From G020354785 sp964521285 (GTDB taxonomy: Bacteria; Bacteroidota; Bacteroidia; Bacteroidales; UBA10428), in the NCBI GenBank assembly GCA_964521285.1, contig CAZFQS010000017.1:1-64000 (forward strand): a DNA stretch of 64,000 bases, in the 5' to 3' direction. Positions 1 through 9,800 of this stretch are shown in pieces. The notes below the pieces were generated by a model. The model searched no databases. It saw nothing but the letters and a program-made list of their open reading frames with translations, and was not told the origin of the DNA. Position 1 is the stretch's first letter. Every line of letters begins with the position of its first letter. The translations under genes were made by a program, and so were the position numbers.

Positions 1-2
1 CT

Positions 3-88
3 GCCCGGGTGGCGGAATTGGTAGACGCGCTGGACTTAAAATCCAGTGGCCATTTTTGGCTGTGCGGGTTCAAGTCCCGCTCCGGGTA
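3..88 (+). tRNA. tRNA-Leu (anticodon UAA)
   Basis: A complete cloverleaf can be folded. The acceptor strands at 3-9 and 81-87 pair with G-U at both ends. The anticodon stem CTGGA/TCCAG encloses the loop CTTAAAA, giving anticodon TAA (UAA, leucine). The T arm at 64-80 is a five-pair GCGGG/CCCGC stem with loop TTCAAGT. A long variable arm between the anticodon and T arms is as expected for a class II leucine tRNA. CCA is not encoded: base 88 is the discriminator A, followed by CA. Confidence 0.96.
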
Positions 89-90
89 CA

Positions 91-134
91 AATAAAGCCC
101 TTTAAGTTATTGTCTTAGAGGGCTTTATTTTTTT
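91..134 (+). terminator. Rho-independent terminator after tRNA-Leu
   Basis: An 11-bp perfect stem, AATAAAGCCCT at 91-101 and AGGGCTTTATT at 119-129, is followed by a run of T to 134. It begins three bases after the tRNA and should end its transcript. Confidence 0.92.
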
Positions 135-275
135 ATGGGTAACAAAATTGCAATTAATATTATTTAAATTGATTATTTAATTAAACGGCTATAATATCAC
201 AAAAATTTTGTGTATCTTTAAATAAATTGGCAGATAAATCCTGAAATAAGCGTGATAACAATTTTGTTGTCATAA

Positions 276-292
276 GTGTATTTTGAATACAC
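276..292 (+). promoter_or_regulatory. Small hairpin in the leader of the DUF3800 gene
   Basis: GTGTATT (276-282) and AATACAC (286-292) form a perfect 7-bp inverted repeat with a 3-nt loop, 28 nt before the chosen ATG. No T run follows, so it is more likely a leader structure or a protein-binding site than a terminator. The rest of 135-320 holds nothing else I can identify. Confidence 0.35.
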
Positions 293-320
293 CGCCTTCA
301 GGGTCTGCCTTTTTTTATTT

Positions 321-974
321 ATGAACGTTAAAGCATACATTGATGAGAGCGGCGATTTAGGATTTAAATTTAGCGCTCCTTATAATCATGGTGGTTCAAG
401 CCGTTATTTAACTATATCATACCTTATCCTCCCTGAAAATAAAATACATTTACCAAAAAGGATTTCAAAAGATGTATATTTTAAGTTTCATTTTAATGTA
501 AATAGCGAAATTAAAGGAAGCAGACTTTCTGAGCTACAGAAAAAGTACTTTGCCAATGAAGTGATTCACCTTCTTAACAAAGACTCAACAATCCATTTAG
601 GTGCAATAACAGTTAAAAAAGAGAATGTCGAAAATCATATTAGAGAAGACCCAAATTTGTTATATAATTATATGATGAGACTGGGATTTATTGATTATAT
701 TTCTGCATATGAAAGTGTTAAGCTCATTAGAGATGAAAAATCTGTTAAAATTAAATCTGGCAATACCCTACAGAATTATCTGCAAACTGAATTATGGTTT
801 AATAATAAAGTAAAAACAAAAATTGAAGATTTACCAACAGATAGTAAAAAGAATATGAATCTAATATTTATTGATTGGATAACAAATATAATATGGTCAA
901 AATATGAATTCAGAAAATATAAAGCATATAATATTGTATTACCTAAATTAAAACTCAAAAATTTATTTTTTTAG
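321..974 (+). CDS. DUF3800 domain protein
   Basis: The protein opens with the DUF3800 signature YIDESGDLG (Asp and Glu at residues 8-9, Asp at 12) and ends near the FIDW..N.IW..YE segment that normally closes the domain, so it looks full length at 217 residues. The family is a predicted metal-dependent, RNase H-like fold of unknown function, often seen in variable genomic regions and near phage or defence genes. I chose the ATG at 321 because it places the signature at the usual N-terminal position; an in-frame GTG at 276 would add 15 residues lacking family similarity. The gene stands alone between the tRNA and a palindromic terminator and is more AT-rich than its neighbours. Family call confident, function unknown. 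Confidence 0.8.
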   Translation: MNVKAYIDESGDLGFKFSAPYNHGGSSRYLTISYLILPENKIHLPKRISKDVYFKFHFNVNSEIKGSRLSELQKKYFANEVIHLLNKDSTIHLGAITVKKENVENHIREDPNLLYNYMMRLGFIDYISAYESVKLIRDEKSVKIKSGNTLQNYLQTELWFNNKVKTKIEDLPTDSKKNMNLIFIDWITNIIWSKYEFRKYKAYNIVLPKLKLKNLFF

Positions 975-1000
975 TGTAAATACTCAACTGAACTTACTAC

Positions 1001-1036
1001 AAAAGGGGACAGCGCTCGGGCGCTGTCCCCTTTTTT
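1001..1036. terminator. Bidirectional terminator made of a REP-like GGGGACAGCG palindrome
   Basis: Perfect 14-bp arms, AAAAGGGGACAGCG at 1001-1014 and CGCTGTCCCCTTTT at 1021-1034, enclose a 6-nt loop. It lies between the converging DUF3800 and MORN genes and has T runs reading out on both strands, so it can terminate both. It is one copy of a dispersed family that recurs near 18836, 21186, 22540 and 27550-27644. Confidence 0.8.
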
Positions 1037-1046
1037 GATCCCTTTT

Positions 1047-1709
1047 CTAGTTAGTTTCAACATCAATCGACCAGATACCCGGTCTTTCAATTAATATTTT
1101 AAGTTTTGCCTTAGCTCCTGTTGAAGGTACGGTACCTTTAATATTTAAGATAAAAGGAAATTTTGATGATGGGAGGTTAATGTATTTAGATATACCATCA
1201 AATTCAATATTTACATTATCAACTTCCACAATATCGTCCAATCCTGAAATAGTGATATTATTCTGAGAACTGCCATTATTCTGGCATACAACTCTAACAA
1301 TGTTTTGTTTTTCCAGGACTTCATAACCTTCTTTTGTTATTCCGGAATATTTACCAGCGATCCAGTATCCTTCCAGAATTTCCTTTTCAGTATTACTATA
1401 AGTCATTTTCCCTTTGCCCTCAAAAAGACCATCATCAAATGAACCCTCATAAGTATCACCTTTTGAATATTCAACTCCCTCAAGTATTACGTCTTCTCCA
1501 AATGTATAAACCCCTTCTCCGTTAGGGAAGCCTTTTTTAAATTCACCTTCATAAGTATCTTTCCCTACAGCCTTTCCATCACCGTGAGCAACACTTTTTT
1601 TAAGATCACCTGTATAGGTGCCGACTAATCTCTCAGGCCCATTAACCTGGGCGCTTAAATGGGCTATTATACCCGAAATAAAAACCAACAGTACAACTTT
1701 TTTTCTCAT
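1047..1709 (-). CDS. Secreted MORN-repeat protein
   Basis: A hydrophobic N-terminal signal segment (about residues 1-20, ending near ..HLSAQ) is followed by roughly three MORN-type repeats between residues 28 and 115, recognisable from YTGD, YEGEFKKGFPNGEG and YEGSFDDGLFEGKG. MORN repeats form beta-hairpin ladders used for protein or lipid contact, not catalysis. The C-terminal 90 residues are beta-rich with no family I recognise. It is the last gene of the long minus-strand train, 16 nt after the upstream lipoprotein gene and just before the bidirectional terminator. Its role with the FAS1/SusCD genes is unknown. Confidence 0.7.
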   Translation of the reverse strand: MRKKVVLLVFISGIIAHLSAQVNGPERLVGTYTGDLKKSVAHGDGKAVGKDTYEGEFKKGFPNGEGVYTFGEDVILEGVEYSKGDTYEGSFDDGLFEGKGKMTYSNTEKEILEGYWIAGKYSGITKEGYEVLEKQNIVRVVCQNNGSSQNNITISGLDDIVEVDNVNIEFDGISKYINLPSSKFPFILNIKGTVPSTGAKAKLKILIERPGIWSIDVETN

Positions 1710-1725
1710 TTTTTTATATTTAAAA

Positions 1726-3135
1726 TTAATATTGTTGCGATGCTAAAATTTTTCGCCGGTTAGTTACAAAATCGGATAGCTCATCAGTATTCAGCGTTCG
1801 TGTTATTTCAAAAATTCCGGCTCTTCCGGGGTATTCATCACCGGCATAGATATAAATCCTCTGTACACCATTTTCAACATCAATTATATTTCCAACAGGA
1901 TACATTCCCTGTCCTCTCACAGATACATTTCTATCGATTATAATGGCTTCTTTTTTCCATTCAGCAGATCCATAAATGTTAAGTTTGTTATTCAATAAAT
2001 CTTCGGTTGCCATACTATAAATTTCAAGGTAATAGGGACTGGAGTGAATCATTTCAAACCTTTTTGTAACCGGATTGTAATCAATTCCTACAGGTGAATG
2101 ACGAACAGTGGAACCTGTAATATTTGTTAATCCGATTTTAAATGCCAGGCTATCAAAATTATCACCTTCTTTGTAGTTGTAAACAAACTGATAAACCTTG
2201 TCTTTACTTATACCAATTCCGATAATATCTCCCCTGTTTGCAATTAAATCATCATGTTCAACCGAATAAAATACAGGAGTATTTAATTGAGACAAATCCT
2301 TATAAGAACCATCAAATTTTTGAATTTGAGCCACCCACTTACTATTAACTTCTTTTGCAATACCCTGATCCGGATCAACTGATATAATAGCTCCATATAT
2401 AGTATCTGTCTTATCTATGTATTGGCCTGTGCCAAAAAACATACCAAATTTTGAACTATATGTAAAAACAGGTCCGCAATCTTCATATTTTTTATTAAGT
2501 AAACTGTCAAATGCATGAGGATAATGAGTCCAGCTCTGCACGTCACCGTCAGAAACCAGCAATCCTTTTCCTTTAACTACTATTTTACCTGTTGCTGTTT
2601 TACCAATCATTGGCCGGGAATCAACAAATTCATTTCCATAAGGGGCGTACTTAAAAAAGTCTGTCTGCTCCCAGATTTCGGCTGTGCCCTTTGTTAAAAA
2701 GAAGTTATCGCTGTAACTGTTTACAAATTTTTCAGAAGCCCTTCTTTCAGCAACAACAAGCGTATTACCATTTATATCAATAGCTGAAGCATAACCAAAG
2801 AAATAGTTTGTCTGATCGCAATCGAATAATACCAGTTGAATTTCAGGAGGTAAAATATCCTTGGAAGTATTGTCACTCTCAGGCAAAGCAATAGCTTCTA
2901 CCGTATAAATATTACTTTCCTTTGCATAGTAAAGCATTCTTTGTTCTTTGCTGATAATCACAAGGTATTTTTCGCCCAGAAAAGGATGAATTCCTACCGT
3001 ATCCATTGTAATTTCAAGTGAATCGGCAGGTATCCGGTTTAATCCCGGGATTCCGGAGTCAATATCAGTTTCCTTTTCACAGGCTAAAATTACTGTTATA
3101 ATCAGTAAGATATATATAATACTATTTGTTTTCAT
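1726..3135 (-). CDS. Outer-membrane lipoprotein, PKD-like/SusE-position family
   Basis: The ATG at 3135 gives a lipoprotein signal with the Cys at residue 19 in VILAC, followed by acidic residues. A TTG at 3150 would add five residues and is less likely. The 470-residue body is beta-rich with repeated segments such as GNTLVVAERR and GMYPVGNIIDVENGVQRIYIYAG, resembling the PKD-like family lipoproteins found beside SusD and fasciclin genes in Bacteroidota. No catalytic motif is visible. It lies 15 nt after the T9SS protein gene in the same operon. Inferred role: surface-exposed accessory binding protein of this outer-membrane system. Confidence 0.6.
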   Translation of the reverse strand: MKTNSIIYILLIITVILACEKETDIDSGIPGLNRIPADSLEITMDTVGIHPFLGEKYLVIISKEQRMLYYAKESNIYTVEAIALPESDNTSKDILPPEIQLVLFDCDQTNYFFGYASAIDINGNTLVVAERRASEKFVNSYSDNFFLTKGTAEIWEQTDFFKYAPYGNEFVDSRPMIGKTATGKIVVKGKGLLVSDGDVQSWTHYPHAFDSLLNKKYEDCGPVFTYSSKFGMFFGTGQYIDKTDTIYGAIISVDPDQGIAKEVNSKWVAQIQKFDGSYKDLSQLNTPVFYSVEHDDLIANRGDIIGIGISKDKVYQFVYNYKEGDNFDSLAFKIGLTNITGSTVRHSPVGIDYNPVTKRFEMIHSSPYYLEIYSMATEDLLNNKLNIYGSAEWKKEAIIIDRNVSVRGQGMYPVGNIIDVENGVQRIYIYAGDEYPGRAGIFEITRTLNTDELSDFVTNRRKILASQQY

Positions 3136-3150
3136 AGGAAAAATATACAA

Positions 3151-5088
3151 TTAATTATTAGTATAAATAAACCTTATAAACTGATAATCACCTTCAGATA
3201 TCAATTTAAGAAGATAAACTCCAAACTGTCCGAGTACTGACGGATCGTAAATAACAGAATAGACGCCAATATTCTGAATCTCATTTACAATTACATCTCT
3301 TAATATTCCGTATGAATCATAAACTGAAAGTATAACTCTGCCAGGCTTGATTATTTTGTATGTTATTGTTGCAGAAGTGGAGACCGGATTAGGAGAAATT
3401 TCCAGCGGTTCTTTCAGGTTTTCTATATCTTCCATAGGTATAACCGGATCAAACTGTTGATTTACTTTTATTCTCAGATTATTAACTACAACCATTTCCC
3501 TGCGTCTGTCCGATGTATAATTACCGCCCGATACTACTAATCCTCCAACAATTTCATCATTAAAGAATTGAACGTAAAACGGATATTTCAAAAACTGCTG
3601 CCAGTAAAGACTATCATAAGAATAATATGTCTGAATATAATCGTTCCCATTTTCTCTGTATTTATCCAAGCGGAGCCAGCAGGGCAATGACACATTCTCA
3701 TTGTCAAGCGAACTAATTTCAACTCCTAGGTCCCAGCGAAAGTTGAATTTTAGTCCCTGGTATGCTCCTATGCTGAACGCAGTAAATGGAGATCTGTCCG
3801 TCAGAGCATTATCAAACGATTCGCGAATCATAAATCCTGCAAACGATCCTCTCCCCGTATTTTTTAATGTATCAATATAAGCAATCATCTGAATGGAATC
3901 GTCATTACTGAATTCCTGGTATAAAAAAGACACATTATCCTCAGGTCCCTCTTCATTAGACAGTAATGTCAGAATTTTAACCCTGTTGCTTATATCACCA
4001 GTAAATTCCATCTCGCTGGTATCAGATATTTCATTAAAAATCCAGGGGACTGGAGGAGTCATGGCTTCAACGCTTTCAATCGTCGGATTAATTCCAACAA
4101 CATCAACAACAAATTCATCATACATCTTAAATCCATTTATATTGGTAGAAAGTTTAATAGCTGCTACTCCATCCTTTACACCGGTAACTTTAATGTATTT
4201 TCTATACTCTTCACCATCCTCGGGATTATTTACCTTTGTTTCATAAAAGCTTGCTATGGCAATCCCCTCATCTGAAGATTCAGCCTCCACTGTCCAGTAG
4301 TCACCAATATAATGCCCGAAAACATTGGTAACATCAACAGAAACTTCCCCTCCCTCTCCTAATAACTTATCCTTTGTTGGATTATTAAGCTGATAAGGTA
4401 TTTCGATATCTCTTACCTCAAGCTGATCAAAAGAAACAGTAACATAACCTGTTCCGCTACCACCCCCGCAAACACCTATACCAAGATAGGCCTTACCTTT
4501 TAATGTAAGCTCAACAGTTGCGACCCTTTGCCATTGTGCATCATCTGTATCATCTTTATGATACCCTGTAATATATTTACCCTGGCGGACAAATTTTATC
4601 CAGCGGGGATATAAAGGTGTCAGGCCATCCAGAACACCGAAAATATCACATCCCCCTCCATCTAGTGGTCTGCCTGAAAGGAAACAAGCGTTTCTGTCAG
4701 TATGGGGAGTCACTTCCAGAAAGCACATGGAGGCTTCAGGTTCCAGACTGCCCCTTATCATTATAAAACCTTTACTATTCCAGCCAGTTCCTACAAAGCT
4801 CAACATCCTCACCACCACTTCTTTATCTTCTTCTGTCTCAAAATATACGAAATTGCATTCGTCAGCATTTCCCCAGGTATCATATCCTCCTCCTGATAAA
4901 GTATAAAAATCGTTTTCAGCATCATAAAACGTTTTTGAAAGAAGTTCAGGCTCTCCTATATCGGTGTTTTTCCATCCTTCAGGCAGGGGATCGGACATTT
5001 GAGAATAACTATAGGCTGAGAGTATAAGTATAAAACAGCCGGTTATGCCAAAGCCCAATATTAATTTACAAACAGAATTTCTTTTCAT
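3151..5088 (-). CDS. T9SS cargo protein with two concanavalin-like modules and a sorting domain
   Basis: After a signal peptide (about residues 1-29, ending ..SYSQ) come two modules of similar plan, about residues 35-235 and 345-555. Each has the lectin-like pattern seen in DUF1349-type domains (GFMIRES.., WLRLDKYRENGNDYI..YSYDSLYW, VGGLVVSGG). An Ig-like stretch lies between them. The last 80 residues, starting at PLEISPNPVSTS and including VYDSYGILRD and GVYLLKL, are a type A T9SS sorting domain, so the protein should cross the outer membrane and be anchored or released. It sits between susD and the lipoprotein gene. No catalytic residues are identifiable; glycan or polymer binding is an inference. 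Confidence 0.72.
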   Translation of the reverse strand: MKRNSVCKLILGFGITGCFILILSAYSYSQMSDPLPEGWKNTDIGEPELLSKTFYDAENDFYTLSGGGYDTWGNADECNFVYFETEEDKEVVVRMLSFVGTGWNSKGFIMIRGSLEPEASMCFLEVTPHTDRNACFLSGRPLDGGGCDIFGVLDGLTPLYPRWIKFVRQGKYITGYHKDDTDDAQWQRVATVELTLKGKAYLGIGVCGGGSGTGYVTVSFDQLEVRDIEIPYQLNNPTKDKLLGEGGEVSVDVTNVFGHYIGDYWTVEAESSDEGIAIASFYETKVNNPEDGEEYRKYIKVTGVKDGVAAIKLSTNINGFKMYDEFVVDVVGINPTIESVEAMTPPVPWIFNEISDTSEMEFTGDISNRVKILTLLSNEEGPEDNVSFLYQEFSNDDSIQMIAYIDTLKNTGRGSFAGFMIRESFDNALTDRSPFTAFSIGAYQGLKFNFRWDLGVEISSLDNENVSLPCWLRLDKYRENGNDYIQTYYSYDSLYWQQFLKYPFYVQFFNDEIVGGLVVSGGNYTSDRRREMVVVNNLRIKVNQQFDPVIPMEDIENLKEPLEISPNPVSTSATITYKIIKPGRVILSVYDSYGILRDVIVNEIQNIGVYSVIYDPSVLGQFGVYLLKLISEGDYQFIRFIYTNN

Positions 5089-5102
5089 GGCACTTAAATT
5101 TA

Positions 5103-6776
5103 CTATTGATTAAGTTTAGGATTGTATACCGTAGCAGTTTTACTATATGGTAACCTCCACTGATTTTCAATCCATTGAAGTTCAAGCCTTGCTCTTAAAG
5201 CGTCCTTCTTATTATCCGGCGCATTTGCTACAACTTTATCAATAAGGTAGTTAGGATCATTTCTTCTTTTCGCTATCCGCACAAGGTCGTACCATCGTTC
5301 ACCTTCAAATGCAAGCTCAAGAGCTCTTTCTTCCATTATTGCATCTTCTATTTCTTCTATTGTAGCATCGGGTGTGATAGGTGCCGGGGGCAATCCTATT
5401 CTGCCCCTGCTTTTATTAAGAATCTCAAGAGCCTTACCCGACATACCCAATCTGATGGCTACTTCTGCACCTTTCAGGTATAAATCGCAAGTTCTTTTAA
5501 TATGAATATTTCCTACAGTTCTGAAAGGTTCCCTGCGAAGACCATCCGGACTAATGCCTATATATTTCCAAATCAGGGTATCAATAATCAGTGTATCACC
5601 TCTATCTATAGTGTCAATATAGTAAGAGTACCCAAGTCCCCGGTAAAGATCACCATTATGTTTCCAGTTTATTACAGCAGACTGACTGGGCTTAACAATA
5701 TATTCACCTCCCTCTTCTTCTAAATTTGAAGTTAATTGAGTAAAGCCGTGTTTCTCGTTATAGATACCACCACCACCGCCCCAATCTTCGGTATCGAACG
5801 CAAGAACCAGACCCTGTTCTTCCCAGGATCCTCTGTATCGTTCGTTTGCATAACGAAACATTACATTAAACCATTCTTTTCCGCCATCCAGACAACCTCC
5901 ATCAATATTAAAGCTACTATTCCAATTTTCCTGGTATTCAGGATTGCCAGGTATTCTTTGTTGCGGTGTCATTATTTTTAACAATACATCCTGTGACCAT
6001 GCTTCCTGAAACTTATCCCTGTAAATCAAAACATCTGCCAGTAGATTGACTGCCGCACATTTATTAACTGTTTCGTGATTCCACATTGCATCTATTTGAG
6101 TACCCATACCCCATGTCCAGTTTACAAATATATGTTTGACAGCCCAGGCAAGATCATTCTCAAGCTGGTCAAGTATTGAATCTTCGCTTACAGGCTCATA
6201 TTCCATAATCTGATCTATGCTATAAATGGGTGTTGTGATAAAAGGCACATCACCCCAGTTTAAGACCAGGGAAAAATAAGCCCATGACCGTAACCATAGA
6301 ACTTCACCTACAATATGATAGTAGGTTAACAAATTTATTTTGTTTGTATCCCCACCTTCAACATTTTCATGGGCCTTATCCGGCTTTACCAACGGTAAAG
6401 AAACCAGTGCATCATTACACTGATTAATAAGTTTATAATAGCCGCTCCAGTCAAGAAGTTTATTATCCTCAGAAATATTATGGTCGAAAAATTCCATGTA
6501 ATCTTTTTTATTTTTTGCTCCGGGACCTGCAACAACAAGATCTCCCCTGAGTTCACCCAGGATAAAACGCTCTTCAACAAGCTCCTGCAGAGTATTATAT
6601 AATCCGGTTTTTATTGCAAACTGGTCCATTTTGTTCTCATACATGTCGGTTCTTATAATTCCATTATTAGGCTCAATATCAAGTAACTTAGAACAACCAG
6701 AACCAAAGATTACGAACAGGAATATAATCGTTAACCTTGTATTTTTTGTTATTTTACTTTTTCTCATCTTTCTCAA
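5103..6776 (-). CDS. SusD/RagB-family outer-membrane lipoprotein (pair A)
   Basis: SusD-type lipoproteins cap the SusC transporter and bind ligand at the cell surface. Here the lipobox GSGC puts the lipidated Cys at residue 28. The N-terminal SusD-like region includes ELRGDLV, TPR-like helices follow, and the C-terminal RagB region carries the hallmark EERALELAFEGERWYDLVRIAKR near residue 485 and a closing LPYSKTATVYNPKLNQ. The 557 residues are typical. It lies 100 nt downstream of its SusC partner, as in most susCD pairs. The ligand cannot be read from sequence, and no glycoside hydrolase is encoded in this operon. Confidence 0.92.
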   Translation of the reverse strand: MRKMRKSKITKNTRLTIIFLFVIFGSGCSKLLDIEPNNGIIRTDMYENKMDQFAIKTGLYNTLQELVEERFILGELRGDLVVAGPGAKNKKDYMEFFDHNISEDNKLLDWSGYYKLINQCNDALVSLPLVKPDKAHENVEGGDTNKINLLTYYHIVGEVLWLRSWAYFSLVLNWGDVPFITTPIYSIDQIMEYEPVSEDSILDQLENDLAWAVKHIFVNWTWGMGTQIDAMWNHETVNKCAAVNLLADVLIYRDKFQEAWSQDVLLKIMTPQQRIPGNPEYQENWNSSFNIDGGCLDGGKEWFNVMFRYANERYRGSWEEQGLVLAFDTEDWGGGGGIYNEKHGFTQLTSNLEEEGGEYIVKPSQSAVINWKHNGDLYRGLGYSYYIDTIDRGDTLIIDTLIWKYIGISPDGLRREPFRTVGNIHIKRTCDLYLKGAEVAIRLGMSGKALEILNKSRGRIGLPPAPITPDATIEEIEDAIMEERALELAFEGERWYDLVRIAKRRNDPNYLIDKVVANAPDNKKDALRARLELQWIENQWRLPYSKTATVYNPKLNQ

Positions 6777-6876
6777 ATTTTACATTATATATGAACTGTG
6801 ATGATATAATCAATAATTGTTGTTAATGTTCTCAGATATTAAATCTTAATATATATGTTTTTAAGTTTATTATATT

Positions 6877-9800
6877 TTATAATCCTATTGTTATTCCGGC
6901 GTTGTAAAAGCTTGATACAGGAATCGATGCATAGTCCACTGATAAGAAATCATTATATAAATTATAGAACTCCGGATCATAGCCCGAGTAATTTGATATT
7001 GTAAGCAGATTTTCTGCCCCTACAAATATCCTTAGTTTTTTAAGAAAAATATTCTTTAATATTTTTCTTGAGAAATCATAACTTATTCTAATATTTCTGA
7101 GCCTTACGAATGAGCCGTCTTCAATCCATCTGTCGGAAAACCTGTTATTTCCTGTTGGATCATCATAAGCTAACCTGGGCATATCTGTAATATCTCCTTC
7201 CTGCATCCATCTCCTGCTGACTGCCGCACCCTGATTGCTGTAACCTGACATGGATTCCAGTTCATAACGTACAGCATTAATCACTTCCCTGCCCAGTTGC
7301 ATATCGACAAGGGCGCTGAGCTCAAATCCTTTAAATCCGATTGTCGTATGAATCCCTCCAAAAAGATCAGGCATTGCTTTTCCCAGGTAAGTTTTATCAT
7401 TTGCATCAATTATTCCATCATCGTTTAAATCAGAAAACTTAATGTCACCTCCCTTAAATGGTTCATATGTATATGAAAACATATCGCCATTTATTAATGC
7501 TGAAGCTTCCTCATCAGTTGCAAAAACACCATTAGTTTTATAACCATAATATACCCCAAGAGGCTGTCCTTCTATTGCCAAAGCTGTAAATCCACTGTAT
7601 TCAACCTCTATTTCAGGAGTTTTTAAAGGCATCTCTGTTATTTTATTCCTGTTATAACATATATTAGCACCAAAATTCCAGTCAATGTTTCTAATGGAAA
7701 AATTAAGGTCCAAACCGACTTCTATGCCCTTATTATTTATTTTGCCATTGTTTATAAATGCATTGGTGAATCCGACTTCCAGAGGGAGATTGTTAAATAC
7801 CAGCATATTGGTATTGGTATTGTCGTAAACATCAACCGTAAGATTAACTTTCTGACTAAAAATACTTAAATCAATACCTGCATTCAATTCACTGGTAATT
7901 TCCGGTTTAAGTTTTTCATTTGCTAACTGGCTATAAACAACTCCTCCAAGATTTTTATAATTGGCCGGCAGGTAAAGTAATCTGGAGGTATAATTTCCAA
8001 TATTATCATTCCCTGTCATTCCGTAACTTACCCTTAATTTTAATTCATCAATCCAGTCCGTTTGCTCCATAAATTCTTCATTGTTAATTCTCCATCCTAC
8101 GCCAATAACAGGAAAAACAATAAACCTGTTACTGATGCCAAAACGGGATGATCCGTCTACTCTTACTGTAGCATTAATTAAATACCTTTCTTTAAACGCA
8201 TAATCTATATTTCCATAAACAGATAACATTCTGCTTTCAAAAGTATTATTAGCTAATGAATCAAGTATACTTCCCTGTCCCAGGCTAATAAAATCATCGC
8301 CCGGTGAGTTATAAGATCTTCCAAGTCTGGTCTTTAACTGATGGTTTATTAGCTGCCCTCCGATAAGTGCTGATATATTGTGTATATAATTCAGTTTTTT
8401 ATGATATTTAGCTTCCAGTTTTGCATCAATCAGTGTATTTGCGTTATATGTCTGTTCAGAAGTCCTTTCCATATCTTTATATGGAGCAACTCCCGTGGCC
8501 GGGATAAAAACCCTTTCCTGTTGCGTAAAATTGTCCAGACCGACTGATCCGTAAATAAGTATATCATTAAAAAGTCTGTATTCTCCAAACAGGATACCAT
8601 TAATTGAAGTGGATAAATATTCGTTTCTGATATTATCACCTATAGCTAACGGATTGCTTAATCCAAAGATGTCATAATCTTCATAGGAAGGGGTATTTAC
8701 TCCTTCATCATTTTGTATAAATGGTGTGGTAATAGGAGGCTTTTTCAAAGAAAGCAATAAAGGATTGTACCTTGAATCTGCCTGCATCTGGTGATCCTGG
8801 GTTACACGGGTGAATGACAGATTGTTTCCTATACGTAATTTGTCTGAAAGGATATAATCCAGATTAAACCTGGCTGACAATCTTTGCATCCCGGTGTTTA
8901 TTATAACACCCTTCTGATCATTAAAACCCACACTAAATGCATATTTCGAAACTTCATCTCCTCCTCTGATTCTAAAATGATAGTTGCCGCAATAGCCATT
9001 TCTTTTGATTAATTCAGGCCAATTTGTTGAATTGTTGTACTTCTGATATACTGAAGATGCTGTATCATTAAACAGGTAATCTCCATATATATTATTAATG
9101 AGGAGAGAATCCTGTAATTGAAAACCGGCCATTTCTATCAGGTAGGCCCTGTTTTCTTCACTATTCTGTAAAGGAATAATATTATCAATTTTGTTCCTGC
9201 CCATACTCATTGTAAAATCAATTTCGGAACTTCCCTTTTTGCCTTTATATGTTTCAATCATTATTACTCCATTAGCACCCCTGGCCCCGTAAAGTGCCTT
9301 GGCGGAGGCATCCTTTAAAACAGTAATTCTCTCAATATCTTCAGGATTAAGGTTCAGTAACTGACTGTTAATTACTCCGACAGATACAATGCCGGGTGAA
9401 ATATCACTTATTTCTATTCCATCTACTATATATAAGGGTTGGTTCCCTGCATATATGGAATTCAATCCCCTGATATTTAAAAATGCACCGGCACCAGTCG
9501 CTCCATTGAAAGCAGTAACATTTAATCCTGCAACCTGCCCTGCAAGTAGCTTTTCAGCAGTTGAATAAGGCCTCTCCCTGAAATCTTTATCACTAAATCC
9601 TTCGCAGGATTGTGCAATAAATCTTTTTTGCTTTTTACCTGAAGCAAGAACAACATCGTCCAGTGTCGAAGGATATCCTTCAGGAATCATCTTAATAACC
9701 AATTCCGTTTTCCCATTCAGGTAAAATGAAAAATCCTTATAACCCGGATATGAAAACAGCAAAGTAACATCACGTGAAGGAACTTCAATACTGAACCTGC

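Noticed and set aside
3..974. An integrated element with attL/attR around DUF3800
   Set aside because: No integrase gene and no duplicated tRNA 3' end can be found in the window.
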